Source: Xanthomonas sp. Leaf131 (GTDB lineage Bacteria > Pseudomonadota > Gammaproteobacteria > Xanthomonadales > Xanthomonadaceae). Taken from it: 64,000 nt of DNA. Numbering within the stretch: the first letter of the stretch is position 1; every line of letters begins with the position of its first letter. Of this stretch, positions 43,048 to 51,639 are shown in pieces. Location: assembly GCF_001423495.1 (NCBI RefSeq), contig NZ_LMOG01000017.1:1-64000 (forward strand). The letters are read 5' to 3'. A program made the translations under genes and the position numbers. Below the pieces are notes generated by a model. It searched no databases and was not told where the DNA came from. It saw nothing but the letters and a program-made list of their open reading frames with translations.

Positions 43048-43455
43048 TCAGATCTTGTGTGCAGCGCCCACCGACGACAGCAGATTGCTGACCTCGATCA
43101 GATTGCCGTCCGGGTCGCGGAAGGACACCGACAGCAACGGCCCGGTTACGCGGGTGCGCTGGATCGGGCCCTGCTCGATGGTGACGCCTGCGGCAACCAG
43201 TTCGGCTTGCGCCTGTTGCAGCGGTGTAGACGTGATCAGACACAGACCGGCCGAACCCGGCGTCGGCCGCTGCGCCTTGGGCTCGAACTCCCGGCCGGCC
43301 GCATGCAGGTTGATCTTCTGTTGCCCAAACGCCAACGCACGCCGGCCTTCGCCGAAGCTGACCACCTGCATGCCGAGCACGCGCGCATAGAAATCGCAGG
43401 TGGCGTCCACGTCGGCCACGGTCAATACAAGATGGTCGAGTCGGTCGATCTGCAT
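43048..43455 (-). CDS. VOC family protein (glyoxalase/bleomycin resistance fold)
   Basis: This 135-residue protein has paired beta-alpha-beta-beta-beta units. The metal-ligand pattern includes His in DHLVLTV (near residue 8), His in INLHAAG and Glu in GNLIEVSN. VOC proteins include lyases, dioxygenases and resistance proteins. The ATG at 43455 overlaps the stop of the MFS gene (TGATG), so this is the second gene of that operon. It could bind or modify the exported compound. Confidence 0.88.
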   Translation of the reverse strand: MQIDRLDHLVLTVADVDATCDFYARVLGMQVVSFGEGRRALAFGQQKINLHAAGREFEPKAQRPTPGSAGLCLITSTPLQQAQAELVAAGVTIEQGPIQRTRVTGPLLSVSFRDPDGNLIEVSNLLSSVGAAHKI

Positions 43456-44744
43456 CACTCACCCCGCGCAGGATGCGGCGCAAAGCGGCCATACGGCCGC
43501 GCGTCGTCGGCACGTTGGCGCAGCACGTACGCCGCTGCGAAGGCGAGCGCCAGCAACGTCAAACACATGCCCACCAACGCGCCCCAGCCACCGTGTTGCC
43601 AGAACCAGCCACCGAGCGCGCCGATCACGCTGGAGCCGGCGTAATACGCCAGCAGATACAGCGATGCGGCATGGCTGCGATACGCACCGCCGAGCCGGCT
43701 CACCCACGCGCTGGCGGCCGAGTGCGCGATGAAAAACCCGATCGTCAGCAACACGATGCCAGCCACCACCAGTGCCAGCAGATGCGCCAGGGTCAGCGCC
43801 ACGCCGAGCACGCACAGCACGATACCGGTGGTGACCACCGGGCCACGACCGAAACGATCCGACGCCGCACCGGCCACCGAGGAACTGACGATACCGAACA
43901 CATACGCACTGAAGATCATGCCGATCTGGCTCTGACTCAGGCCGAATTCCGGCCCGCCCAACCGAAAGCCGGCGTAGTTGTAGAGGCACACGAACACGCC
44001 CATCAACAGGAATGGCAACGCGAACAAGAATGGCAGATTGCGATCGCGCAAATGCCCGGCCCAGGCGCGCAGATGGAAGCGCAGGTTGATGCCATGCCGG
44101 CGCACGAAATGGCGCGACGGTGGCAGCAACCAGAAGAACGCCAGCGCGCACAGCAGGTCGAACACGCTCAACACCGCCAACGCAGTGCGCCAATCGTAAT
44201 GATCGGTCAGCACGCTCATCACGATGCGCCCGCTCATGCCGCCGAAGGCATTGCCTGCCACATACAAACCGGTGGCCGCGCCCATCTTGTTGGCCGGCAA
44301 CTCTTCGCCCAGATACACCATCGCCACCGCCGGCACTCCGCCCAGTGCGATACCCGACAAGGTGCGCACCAGCACCAACGCGCCCCAATGCGGCAGGAAT
44401 GCGGCGATCAGATTGAGCAGCGCGGCCAACGCGATCGACACGAACATCAATCCGCGCCGGCCGAGGTTTTCCGACACTGCACCGGCGCAAAAGATTGCCA
44501 ACGCCAGACCGCCGGTGGCCAACGACAACGGCAGCGAGGCGGTGGCCGCGTCCACGCCGAAGGTGCGCGCAAATTCGGGCAGCACCGGCTGCACGCTGTA
44601 CAACAGCGAGAACGTGGCAAAGCCGGCCAGAAACAATGCCAGCCGGATGCGGCCGGTGGCGGGCGCATCGATGACAGGCGCCTGGATTGCACCGCTGGCG
44701 GCGGTATCCGGTGACGTGCCGGAGGGGCGATCAGAACAGGACAC
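43455..44744 (-). CDS. MFS exporter (YnfM/arabinose-efflux-like)
   Basis: About 429 residues with 12 predicted helices. The first is about 35 residues from the start (LALFLAGFATFSLLYSVQPVLPEFA), and an SDRFGRGPVVTTG loop lies between helices 8 and 9. It is similar to drug and arabinose efflux carriers. The start is uncertain: a GTG at 44744 is taken because the in-frame sequence further upstream runs into the divergent LysR gene region. It is divergent from the LysR regulator and followed by the overlapping VOC gene. Confidence 0.82.
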   Translation of the reverse strand: MSCSDRPSGTSPDTAASGAIQAPVIDAPATGRIRLALFLAGFATFSLLYSVQPVLPEFARTFGVDAATASLPLSLATGGLALAIFCAGAVSENLGRRGLMFVSIALAALLNLIAAFLPHWGALVLVRTLSGIALGGVPAVAMVYLGEELPANKMGAATGLYVAGNAFGGMSGRIVMSVLTDHYDWRTALAVLSVFDLLCALAFFWLLPPSRHFVRRHGINLRFHLRAWAGHLRDRNLPFLFALPFLLMGVFVCLYNYAGFRLGGPEFGLSQSQIGMIFSAYVFGIVSSSVAGAASDRFGRGPVVTTGIVLCVLGVALTLAHLLALVVAGIVLLTIGFFIAHSAASAWVSRLGGAYRSHAASLYLLAYYAGSSVIGALGGWFWQHGGWGALVGMCLTLLALAFAAAYVLRQRADDARPYGRFAPHPARGE

Positions 44745-44841
44745 GGGAGCGATGATGAGACATGGGACGGCTAGTATTCGCCCGCCCAGACCCCCTGTCC
44801 AATATATGATGCTGGCAGTTGCCATATGCAGAACAGATAGC

Positions 44842-45729
44842 ATGGAACTTCGCCATTTGCGCTACTTCCTCGCCGTTGCCGAGGAAGGCAATTTCACCCG
44901 GGCTGCGGCGCGGGTCGGCATCGGCCAGCCACCGCTGAGCCAGCAGATCCAGGCGTTGGAGCGCGATCTGGGCACGCCGCTGTTCCGGCGCACCCACAGC
45001 GGCGCCGAGCTGACCCCGGCCGGCGAGGCGTTTCTGGTTGAAGTGCGCCGCGTGCTCGCCGATGTGGAACGCGCCGCCGAGACCGCACGCCGGGTGGCAC
45101 GCGGCGAATCCGGCCGGCTGCGCCTGGGCTTCACCGCCTCGGCCGCGTTCAACCCGGTGGTGCCGCATCTGATCCGCGACTTTCGCCGGCAATGGCCGCA
45201 GGTCGAGTTGCTGCTGGAAGAAACCAACACCGCCGGCTTATTGGTCGCGCTGGCCGATGGCCGCCTGGACGCGGCCTTCGTGCGCTACGGCCTGAGCACA
45301 CCGCCCGACCTGCAATTGCTGCGTTTTCCGGACGAACCGATGAAGATCGCCGTGCCCGCCGCGCATCGTTTGGCCGCACGCAGCAGCGCACCGTTGGCGG
45401 CGCTGGCGGGCGAGCCGTTCATCCTGTTTCCGCGCAGTTTCGGTTCGAGCCTTTACGACGAAATCCTCGCCGCCTGCCGCGCATCCGGCGTGACCTTGCG
45501 CATCACCCAGGAAGCGCCGCAGATGTCGTCCATCGTCAATCTGGTCGCCGCCGAACTCGGCGTCTCGGTCGTGCCCGCCTCCACCGCGCAGTTGCAACTG
45601 CCCGGCGTGCGCTATCTGGACATCGAAGGACAAATGCCGCTGGCAAGGCTTGCGTTGGCGGTCTCGCCCGGTGCATTGGAGACCGCGCCATTGGTGCGGC
45701 ATCTATGGGCGCTGGCGGAAGTGCTTTGA
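44842..45729 (+). CDS. LysR-family transcriptional regulator
   Basis: This 295-residue protein has the classic N-terminal HTH (MELRHLRYFLAVAEEGNFTRAA, then PPLSQQIQALERDLG) and a co-inducer domain with the CbbR/BenM-like LGFTASAAFNPVVP segment. It starts 98 bases from the divergent MFS exporter gene, which it very likely controls. The inducer is unknown. Confidence 0.9.
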   Translation: MELRHLRYFLAVAEEGNFTRAAARVGIGQPPLSQQIQALERDLGTPLFRRTHSGAELTPAGEAFLVEVRRVLADVERAAETARRVARGESGRLRLGFTASAAFNPVVPHLIRDFRRQWPQVELLLEETNTAGLLVALADGRLDAAFVRYGLSTPPDLQLLRFPDEPMKIAVPAAHRLAARSSAPLAALAGEPFILFPRSFGSSLYDEILAACRASGVTLRITQEAPQMSSIVNLVAAELGVSVVPASTAQLQLPGVRYLDIEGQMPLARLALAVSPGALETAPLVRHLWALAEVL

Positions 45730-45773
45730 GCGAGGTTGAGTTGAGCCAATAACGGCGAACGCACCGCGGCCGT

Positions 45774-45843
45774 TGTAGGAGCGCACTCGTGCGCGATGTG
45801 GCCTTCCGGGTAACGCCCCGTCGCGCACAAGTGCGCTCCTACA
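45774..45843. repeat. REP palindrome with GTAGGAGCGC arms
   Basis: TGTAGGAGCGCACTCGTGCGCGA and its near-complement TCGCGCACAAGTGCGCTCCTACA flank a GGCCTTCCGGGTAACGCCCC centre. It is the complete version of the element partly seen at 36106 and, in variant form, at 53173. It probably terminates transcription of the LysR gene. (Arms described in parts: left begins TGTAGGAGCG, right ends CGCTCCTACA.). Confidence 0.75.
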
Positions 45844-45925
45844 CGCATCCAGGCTTGAACACGTCTTGACCTCAACCACGATTGAGGTCGTTCACTACCC
45901 GCATCTTCTGCCACGTGCGCCTGCC

Positions 45926-46594
45926 ATGCATCTTCGCCATCTGCTGCTGCCCTGCCTCGACCCCGACCTCAGCCTGCGGTTCTACCGCGATGTACTGCAG
46001 CTGCCGCAGCACGGCAACGCTGTTCGCATTGGCTGGAGCACGCTGGAATGCGTGCAGGCGCAGCAACCGGTGGGCAGCGTGCATCTGGCCTTCAATGTGG
46101 CGCCGGCGCGCTTCGAGGCAGCTGCGCAGTGGATCGGCTCACGCGCCATGCTGCTGGCCGATCCGCACGGCTGCCAGCGCTTTCAACTGGAGGGCGTATG
46201 GCAGTCGCAATCGGTGTATTTCGCCGGCCCGGATGGCGCGGTGTTGGAACTGATCGCGCGCAAGGCGCTGCAGCAGACCACCACCGGCCAGGGAGCATTT
46301 CATGGCGAGGAACTGCTGTGCCTGAGCGAGATCGGCCTGCCCAGCAGCAATGTCGAGGTGGTCACCCGCAGTCTCGCCCACCACTTTGACATGCAGCCAT
46401 TCGCACCGGCGGTGGAAGGCTTCGTCGCGCTGGGTGACGACCAGGGCTTGTTGATCGTCGTCGATCAGGCACGCCGCTGGTTTCCGCAACAACGGCAGCT
46501 GCCGTGGGCCGACGGCCTGCGGGTCAGCATAGACGCCCCGCAACCCGGACTGCGCCTGCGCGACGCACAAGGCTGGGAATTGCTGGCTGCCTAG
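45926..46594 (+). CDS. VOC-domain protein
   Basis: This 222-residue protein has an N-terminal VOC module (MHLRHLLLPCLDPDLSLRFYRDVL, residues 1-115 in outline) with VYFAGPDGAVLELIA providing a Glu ligand. A second, more divergent half follows (about 130-222), with SSNVEVVTRSLAHHF. It may act as a metal-dependent enzyme or binding protein of unknown substrate. Starting at 45926 removes an upstream Pro/His-rich extension that overlaps the REP region. Confidence 0.75.
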   Translation: MHLRHLLLPCLDPDLSLRFYRDVLQLPQHGNAVRIGWSTLECVQAQQPVGSVHLAFNVAPARFEAAAQWIGSRAMLLADPHGCQRFQLEGVWQSQSVYFAGPDGAVLELIARKALQQTTTGQGAFHGEELLCLSEIGLPSSNVEVVTRSLAHHFDMQPFAPAVEGFVALGDDQGLLIVVDQARRWFPQQRQLPWADGLRVSIDAPQPGLRLRDAQGWELLAA

Positions 46595-46811
46595 GCCACG
46601 GCCCTCTTCAACTGCCTCTCAGCGCCAGCATCCAGGCCGCATTGGCCCGACGCCGAGCGGTCGTGCATCGCGTCGACGCCATGCTGCTGGACGACGGCGG
46701 CAGCAGGCGAAGTTGCCACTGGAAATCCAGATCCTGATTCGCTCGACGCACGCACTGCGCATCCAGGATGCGCTACCTAGGCGATGCGGCAACCGATTCC
46801 TGCGCGTGGTT
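46595..46811. other. Intergenic region between convergent VOC and tatD genes
   Basis: About 217 bp with no convincing gene or strong terminator. Only short frames of non-protein-like composition occur. Confidence 0.35.
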
Positions 46812-47618
46812 TCAGCTGACTGCGAGAGGCTCCGGCAGCCGGAAAAAGGCGCGCGCAGCGGCGGTGCTGTTGGCTGCAGTTACAGCAACATCTTCGCCGC
46901 GATCGCGTGCGAGTTCTGCCACGATATGCGACAAAAACATCGGCTCGTTGCGGCGGTCCTTGGGCATCGGCTTGAGCGTGCGCGGCAGCAGGTAAGGCGC
47001 GTCGGTTTCGATCATCAGACGATTGGCGGGAATGCTACGCACCAGCTCGCGCAGGTGCGCACCACGGCGCTCATCGCAGAGCCAGCCAGTGATGCCGATG
47101 TAGTAATCGCGGTCCAGATACGCGAACAACTCTTCGCGCGTGCCGGTAAAGCAATGCACCACGGCAGGGCCCAGACGGCCATCGAAGCTGCGCATGATCG
47201 AGAGGAAATCGTCGTGCGCATCGCGTTGATGCAGGAACAGCGGTTTGCCGTTGTCGGCAGCCAATTGCAGTTGCCGTTCGAAGGCCTTGTGCTGCGCCGG
47301 ACGCGGGGCGAAATCGCGGAAGTAATCCAGCCCGCATTCGCCCACTGCCACTACTTGCGGGTGCGCCTGCAGCGTGCGCATTTCGGCTTCGCATTCGGCG
47401 GTGAATTCCACCGCGTGGTGCGGGTGCACGCCGGCGGTGGCGTAGAGAAATCCGGGGTGTTGTTGTGCCAGTTGCAGCGCCAGTGGTGAATGCTCGCGGC
47501 TGGCGCCGGTGATCACCAGTTGCGCAACGCCTGCGTCGCGTGCGCGCTGCAGCACCGCATCGCGATCGCGGTCGAAAGAGTCATGGGTGAGATTGGCGCC
47601 GATATCGATCAACTGCAT
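46812..47618 (-). CDS. tatD: TatD-family deoxyribonuclease
   Basis: This 268-residue TIM-barrel metallohydrolase starts MQLIDIGANLTHDSFDRDRD. TatD members have a His-x-His near here, but this protein has a NLTHDSF variant. It later shows VGECGLDYFRD, FLHQRDAHDDF, HCFTGTREEL and the ETDAPYLLPRTL signature. TatD enzymes are Mg-dependent 3'-5' nucleases in DNA repair. The ATG at 47618 gives the family N-terminus, whereas upstream in-frame sequence lies in the repeat region. Confidence 0.9.
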   Translation of the reverse strand: MQLIDIGANLTHDSFDRDRDAVLQRARDAGVAQLVITGASREHSPLALQLAQQHPGFLYATAGVHPHHAVEFTAECEAEMRTLQAHPQVVAVGECGLDYFRDFAPRPAQHKAFERQLQLAADNGKPLFLHQRDAHDDFLSIMRSFDGRLGPAVVHCFTGTREELFAYLDRDYYIGITGWLCDERRGAHLRELVRSIPANRLMIETDAPYLLPRTLKPMPKDRRNEPMFLSHIVAELARDRGEDVAVTAANSTAAARAFFRLPEPLAVS

Positions 47619-47699
47619 GGTGCGGGTGTCGTGTGGAGAGAGCTGCGCAAGTGTAACGAGTGGGGGGTTGTATGCGCTTCGCTTCCCCTCTCCCCTCGG

Positions 47700-48037
47700 G
47701 AGAAGGTGGCGGGTAGTACCGGATGGCGCCTCCTGCATCTGTCAGTGCCTGCAGTGACAAACGCGTCGCCACGCGCCTTCAGAAGTGCTGCACCGACTGC
47801 TTCGCCGCCGTACCCTCACCCCAACCCCTCTCCCGCAGGAGAGGGGCTTTGCTCCCTTCTCCCGCCGGGAGAAGGTGGCGCGTAGCGCCGGATGGCGCCT
47901 CCTGCATCTGTCAGTGCCTGCAGTGACAAACGCGTCGCCACGCGCCTCAGAAGTGCTGCACCGACTGCTGCGTCGCCGTACCCTCACCCCAACCCCTCTC
48001 CCGCTGGAGAGGGGCTTTGCTCCCTTCTTCCAAGAGG
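47700..48037. repeat. Two tandem 169-bp repeats containing CCCTCTCCC palindromes
   Basis: A unit starting GAGAAGGTGGCG at 47700 recurs at 47869 with high identity: both contain GGATGGCGCCTCCTGCATCTG, a TGCAGTGACAAACGCGTCGCC stretch, and the ACCCTCACCCCAACCCCTCTCCC palindrome. A partial third start occurs near 48034. It is most simply explained as a recent tandem duplication of an intergenic repeat. (Motifs shown in parts of at most 20 bases where overlapping.). Confidence 0.75.
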
Positions 48038-48046
48038 GAGAGGGGT

Positions 48047-48964
48047 TCAACCAACCACCGGCACCGCCATCGCCTCGATGCGCGCCGCCAGCGCCTGGAT
48101 CGCCAGTTGCGCCGAGCGTGAAAGTTGCCGCTGCGGCGCCACACACAGCGCCAGCGTCATCGGCTTGGTCAAATGGCGGCGGAACGGCACGAACGCCAGA
48201 CGCCCATCCGCCACATCCGGCGCGGCATCCAGCCACGACATCAACCCCACACCCGCACCGGCGCGCACCAGGCCACGCAGGGTGCGCACATCGTTGCAGT
48301 GGGTCAGCCGTTTCACGTCGATGTGCTGGCGCTGGTACAGCACCTTGGCGTGCTCGCCGACGATCAGCGGGGCAGCCGGCAGCAGCAGGCGGTGCTCCAG
48401 CGTCTCGCTCAGCTGCAGCTCGGTGCGGGTGCTCAGCGGGTGGCCCACCGGCATCGCAATCCCCAGCGGGATGTCGGCAAACGCGCGCACCTCCAGGTCC
48501 ACGCTGCTCACCGGGTCCAGCAGCAAGCCGATGTCCACATCGGCCGAGGTCACCATTTCCATCACCCGCTGGTTGCGCGCGGTGGACAGGTTGAAGGTGA
48601 TGCCGGGGTACTCCTGCACCAGCGCCGCCACTGCAGCCGGCACCACGCCTTCGCTGAGCGCGTCGATCATGGCGATCTCCACATGCCCGCGGCGCAGCCC
48701 CTTGAGCTCGTCGAAGCGCTCCAGCGTGCGTGCATAGGCCTTCTCCCAGCCACGCACGTCCACCAGCAGCAGCTCGCCGGCGGCGGTCAGGCGCAACCGG
48801 CCGGGCAGGCGCTCGAACAGCTGCGCGCCCAGCTCCTCTTCGGCCTTGAGGATCTGCCGGTCGATCGCCGAGGCCGACACATGCAGCACATCGGAAGCCT
48901 TGCGGATGCTGCCGCAGCGGGCCACTTCGATGAAGTAACGGGTGAAGCGGGAAAAGGTCAGCAT
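48047..48964 (-). CDS. LysR-family transcriptional regulator, candidate regulator of the purine cluster
   Basis: This 305-residue protein has an N-terminal HTH (FSRFTRYFIEVARCGSIRKASDVL then ASAIDRQILKAEEELGAQLFER in part) and a substrate-binding domain with VDIGLLLDPVSSVDLEV. It is divergent from the Rieske oxygenase gene with 127 bp between. A TTGCA-N5-TGCAA dyad in that gap fits its binding site. The effector may be a purine or its catabolite, by inference from context. Confidence 0.88.
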   Translation of the reverse strand: MLTFSRFTRYFIEVARCGSIRKASDVLHVSASAIDRQILKAEEELGAQLFERLPGRLRLTAAGELLLVDVRGWEKAYARTLERFDELKGLRRGHVEIAMIDALSEGVVPAAVAALVQEYPGITFNLSTARNQRVMEMVTSADVDIGLLLDPVSSVDLEVRAFADIPLGIAMPVGHPLSTRTELQLSETLEHRLLLPAAPLIVGEHAKVLYQRQHIDVKRLTHCNDVRTLRGLVRAGAGVGLMSWLDAAPDVADGRLAFVPFRRHLTKPMTLALCVAPQRQLSRSAQLAIQALAARIEAMAVPVVG

Positions 48965-48984
48965 GCGGTGGGGCTCGGTTGGCG

Positions 48985-48999
48985 TTGCATTTTTTGCAA
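48985..48999. promoter_or_regulatory. LysR-type operator TTGCA-N5-TGCAA
   Basis: This perfect 15-bp dyad contains the T-N11-A core of LysR sites. It lies 20 bases before the LysR gene start and about 92 bases before the divergent Rieske gene. It is suited to autorepression and divergent activation. Confidence 0.6.
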
Positions 49000-49091
49000 T
49001 GGCTTGGCTGAAAATCGATGTTTGATAACACACCCCCGGCTTCCTAGAGTCAATCCGGCACCGCTCCCGCCCTACGCCAGAGACTGGATCC

Positions 49092-50144
49092 ATGGATGTC
49101 GCCGTCCCCGCCTTGCCGCTGCACTGCACCTTTGAGGCCGCCGACTGGCAGCGCCTGGCCCAGCATTGGCACGCGGTGGCGCTGAGCAGCGAAGTGAGCG
49201 AGGCACCGTTCAAGGCCACCCTGCTGGACGAGCCGCTGGTGCTGTACCGGCTGGGCAGCGAGCTGGTGGCCGCGCGCGATGTCTGCCCGCACCGCGGCGT
49301 ACCGCTGAGCATGGGTACGGCCGATGGCGGCGGCGTGGTCTGCGCCTACCACGGGCTGCGCTTCGGAAGCGGTGGGCGCTGCAACCATATTCCCGCCAGC
49401 CCAAATCAGAACATCCCGGCCAAGATGCGGCTGCATACCTACGCGGTGGCCGAGCGCTACGGGCTGATCTGGGTGTGCCTGGCCAAACCGGCCGGCGTCG
49501 GGGAGGCCGAGGTGCAGATCCCGCCGATGCCCGGCTGGGACGAGGACGGCTTTCAACAGATCGTCTGCCCGGCCTTCGACATCGGCGGCAGCGCCGCACG
49601 CCAGCTGGAAGGTTTTATCGACGTGGCGCATTTCGCCTTCGTGCACACCGCCACGTTCGCCCAGCCGGACAAGCGCGAGGTGCCGGCCTATACCACCACC
49701 GAAACGCCCACCGGCTTCAATGCCGATTATCTGAGCTCGGTGGCCAATTATTCGGTGGACATGCCGCTGCCGGACGTGGACCCCAACTTCCAGTGGCTGC
49801 GCCATTTCGAAGTGCATCTGCCGTTCACCGCCACGCTCACCATCCACTTCCCGGTGCCGGGCAAGCGGCTGGTGATCATGAACGCGGCCAGCCCGGTGTC
49901 CAAGCACAAGACGCGCCTGCTGGTGCCGATCGCGCGCAACTTCGACACCCATCTGCCGGTGGAAGACGTGCACGCCTTCAACCTGCGCGTGTTCGAGGAA
50001 GACCGCGCCATGGTGGAGGCGCAGCGCCCCGAATACCTGCCGCTGGATCCGCTGCTGGAAGTGCATATCCCGGCCGACCGCAGCTCGATCGCCTATCGCC
50101 GTGGCCTGCGCAGCCAGGGCTATAGCGACTTCTTTCTGCGTTGA
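49092..50144 (+). CDS. Rieske aromatic-ring-type oxygenase, alpha subunit (HpxD/VanA-like)
   Basis: This 350-residue protein has an N-terminal Rieske [2Fe-2S] centre at Cys65-x-His67 and Cys84-x2-His87. A C-terminal mononuclear iron site of Asp177, His180 and His185 (FIDVAHFAFVH) follows. The reductase follows 17 bases later. In Klebsiella HpxDE, a pair of this kind hydroxylates hypoxanthine. VanA-type demethylases are the alternative. The purine-related neighbours favour the first reading, which remains inference. Confidence 0.8.
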   Translation: MDVAVPALPLHCTFEAADWQRLAQHWHAVALSSEVSEAPFKATLLDEPLVLYRLGSELVAARDVCPHRGVPLSMGTADGGGVVCAYHGLRFGSGGRCNHIPASPNQNIPAKMRLHTYAVAERYGLIWVCLAKPAGVGEAEVQIPPMPGWDEDGFQQIVCPAFDIGGSAARQLEGFIDVAHFAFVHTATFAQPDKREVPAYTTTETPTGFNADYLSSVANYSVDMPLPDVDPNFQWLRHFEVHLPFTATLTIHFPVPGKRLVIMNAASPVSKHKTRLLVPIARNFDTHLPVEDVHAFNLRVFEEDRAMVEAQRPEYLPLDPLLEVHIPADRSSIAYRRGLRSQGYSDFFLR

Positions 50145-50161
50145 CGGCCGAGGAGCACGCC

Positions 50162-51121
50162 ATGCAGCTGCACGAGGTCCGCGTCGCCGACGTCTTCGAT
50201 CAGGGCCACCGCCAACGCGCGATCCGGCTGGAACCGGTGGGCGCGGAATTGCCGGCATTCGAAGCCGGTGCGCATGTGGATCTACATTTGCCCGACGGCT
50301 TGATCCGCCAATACTCGATCGCCAGCGCGCCGCATGCGCGCGACCACTATCTGCTGTGCGTGAAGTTGGCCGATGCGTCGCGCGGCGGCTCGCGGCATCT
50401 GTGCGAGCAGCTGAGTACCGGCGACCGCCTGCGTATTTCCACACCGCGCAATCTGTTTCCCTTGCATCCGGGCGAACGCCATGTACTGCTGGCCGCGGGT
50501 ATCGGCATCACCCCGCTGCTCTCGATGGCCGAAGCACTGGAAGCGCGCGGCGAGGCCTTCGTGCTGCATTACTACGCGCGCCGGCATGCCGATGTGGCGT
50601 TCTTGCAGCGGCTGCAGCAGGGCTTCACGCATGGCCAGGTGCAGATGCATCTGAGCGACGGTGGCGAGAGCCCGCGTGTGCATGTGCCCGATGAGCTCGG
50701 ACAGGCGCGTGCGCGCGACCAGCTGTATCTGTGCGGGCCAGTCGCGTTCATGGACCACTTCACGCTGCTTGCCAAAGCGCACGGCTGGACAGCCGAGCAA
50801 CTACACCGCGAGCACTTCGCCGCTGCCGACCTCAACCTTGCGCACGATGCAGATAGCGCCTTCGAAGTGGAGCTGACCGCCAGCGGCCGCGTGGTGCAGG
50901 TGCCGGCCGAGTGCAGCATCGCCAATGCCTTGCTGGATGCCGGCATCGAGGTGCCGCTGTCGTGCGAGCAAGGCATGTGCGGCGCCTGTCTGACCGGCGT
51001 GCTGGCCGGCACACCGGACCACCGCGACAGTGTGCTCAGCGACAGCGAACATGCGCAGAACCGGCAGATCACGCTGTGTTGTTCGCGCAGCCGTTCACCG
51101 CGATTGGTGCTGGATCTTTGA
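50162..51121 (+). CDS. Oxygenase reductase with FNR-like and C-terminal [2Fe-2S] domains (HpxE/VanB-like)
   Basis: This 319-residue phthalate-dioxygenase-reductase type protein has an FMN-binding barrel (RQYSIASAP near residue 57), an NADH-binding domain (AAGIGITPLLSMAEAL near 112), and a plant-type ferredoxin domain. That domain's Cys268, Cys273, Cys276 and Cys306 or 307 hold the cluster. It passes electrons to the Rieske subunit encoded 17 bases upstream. GAGGAG precedes the ATG. Confidence 0.88.
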   Translation: MQLHEVRVADVFDQGHRQRAIRLEPVGAELPAFEAGAHVDLHLPDGLIRQYSIASAPHARDHYLLCVKLADASRGGSRHLCEQLSTGDRLRISTPRNLFPLHPGERHVLLAAGIGITPLLSMAEALEARGEAFVLHYYARRHADVAFLQRLQQGFTHGQVQMHLSDGGESPRVHVPDELGQARARDQLYLCGPVAFMDHFTLLAKAHGWTAEQLHREHFAAADLNLAHDADSAFEVELTASGRVVQVPAECSIANALLDAGIEVPLSCEQGMCGACLTGVLAGTPDHRDSVLSDSEHAQNRQITLCCSRSRSPRLVLDL

Positions 51122-51639
51122 GGTGGTCTGTGTGCAGCAATGCATAAGCGGCGATGTCGCCAGTGGGGATACGCAGACACACCGACAGCCGTGCCGATGC
51201 GATCTGTAAGCACCGCACAGGGCGACGTGGTGTGCCACCGATAGTCACGGCCTGTGCGCTGCGGCGCGTTTTCTCAGCACACCGCGTGCCTGGGTGTGGA
51301 AGACGGTTTGGTCACTGCAGCACGCCTGTTGCGCTGCTCTGATGTGTAGCGTCAGCTCAAGGAGCACAGAAGCACAGCGTGCCGTGGGAAGGGCCGCAAG
51401 GCGCGACGAATAAAAACCAAGCGCCGCACGTATCGGTCGGCAGGCATCTTTGATGACACGTCACGACACGCAGCGAAGAGTGGTCTTGCCACCTCACCCA
51501 GGCGTCTTCCGACCAACCCAATCTTCGGTGCCAGCAAAAAATGGCTCAAACGCTGGCCGTCCATCACGCTGCAAGGCATGCTGCTTGTCTACCGGCGGCG
51601 GGATTGCGCCATTGCTTTTCTTTTCGAGTTTTCCATCGC
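51122..51639. other. Intergenic region between reductase and deaminase genes
   Basis: About 520 bp. Only short, cysteine- and arginine-rich frames are present, unlike proteins. The gap separates the oxygenase pair from the rest of the cluster, so the deaminase probably has its own promoter here. No repeat family is recognised. Confidence 0.4.

Noticed and set aside
47700..48037. CRISPR array made of the repeated 169-bp units
   Set aside because: Units are tandem and nearly identical along their whole length, with no short repeat/unique spacer alternation.
49092..51121. Vanillate demethylase VanAB
   Set aside because: Possible by domain order, but the linked deaminase, nucleosidase, AtzE-type amidase and HpxW favour a purine role. 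It is kept as an alternative.
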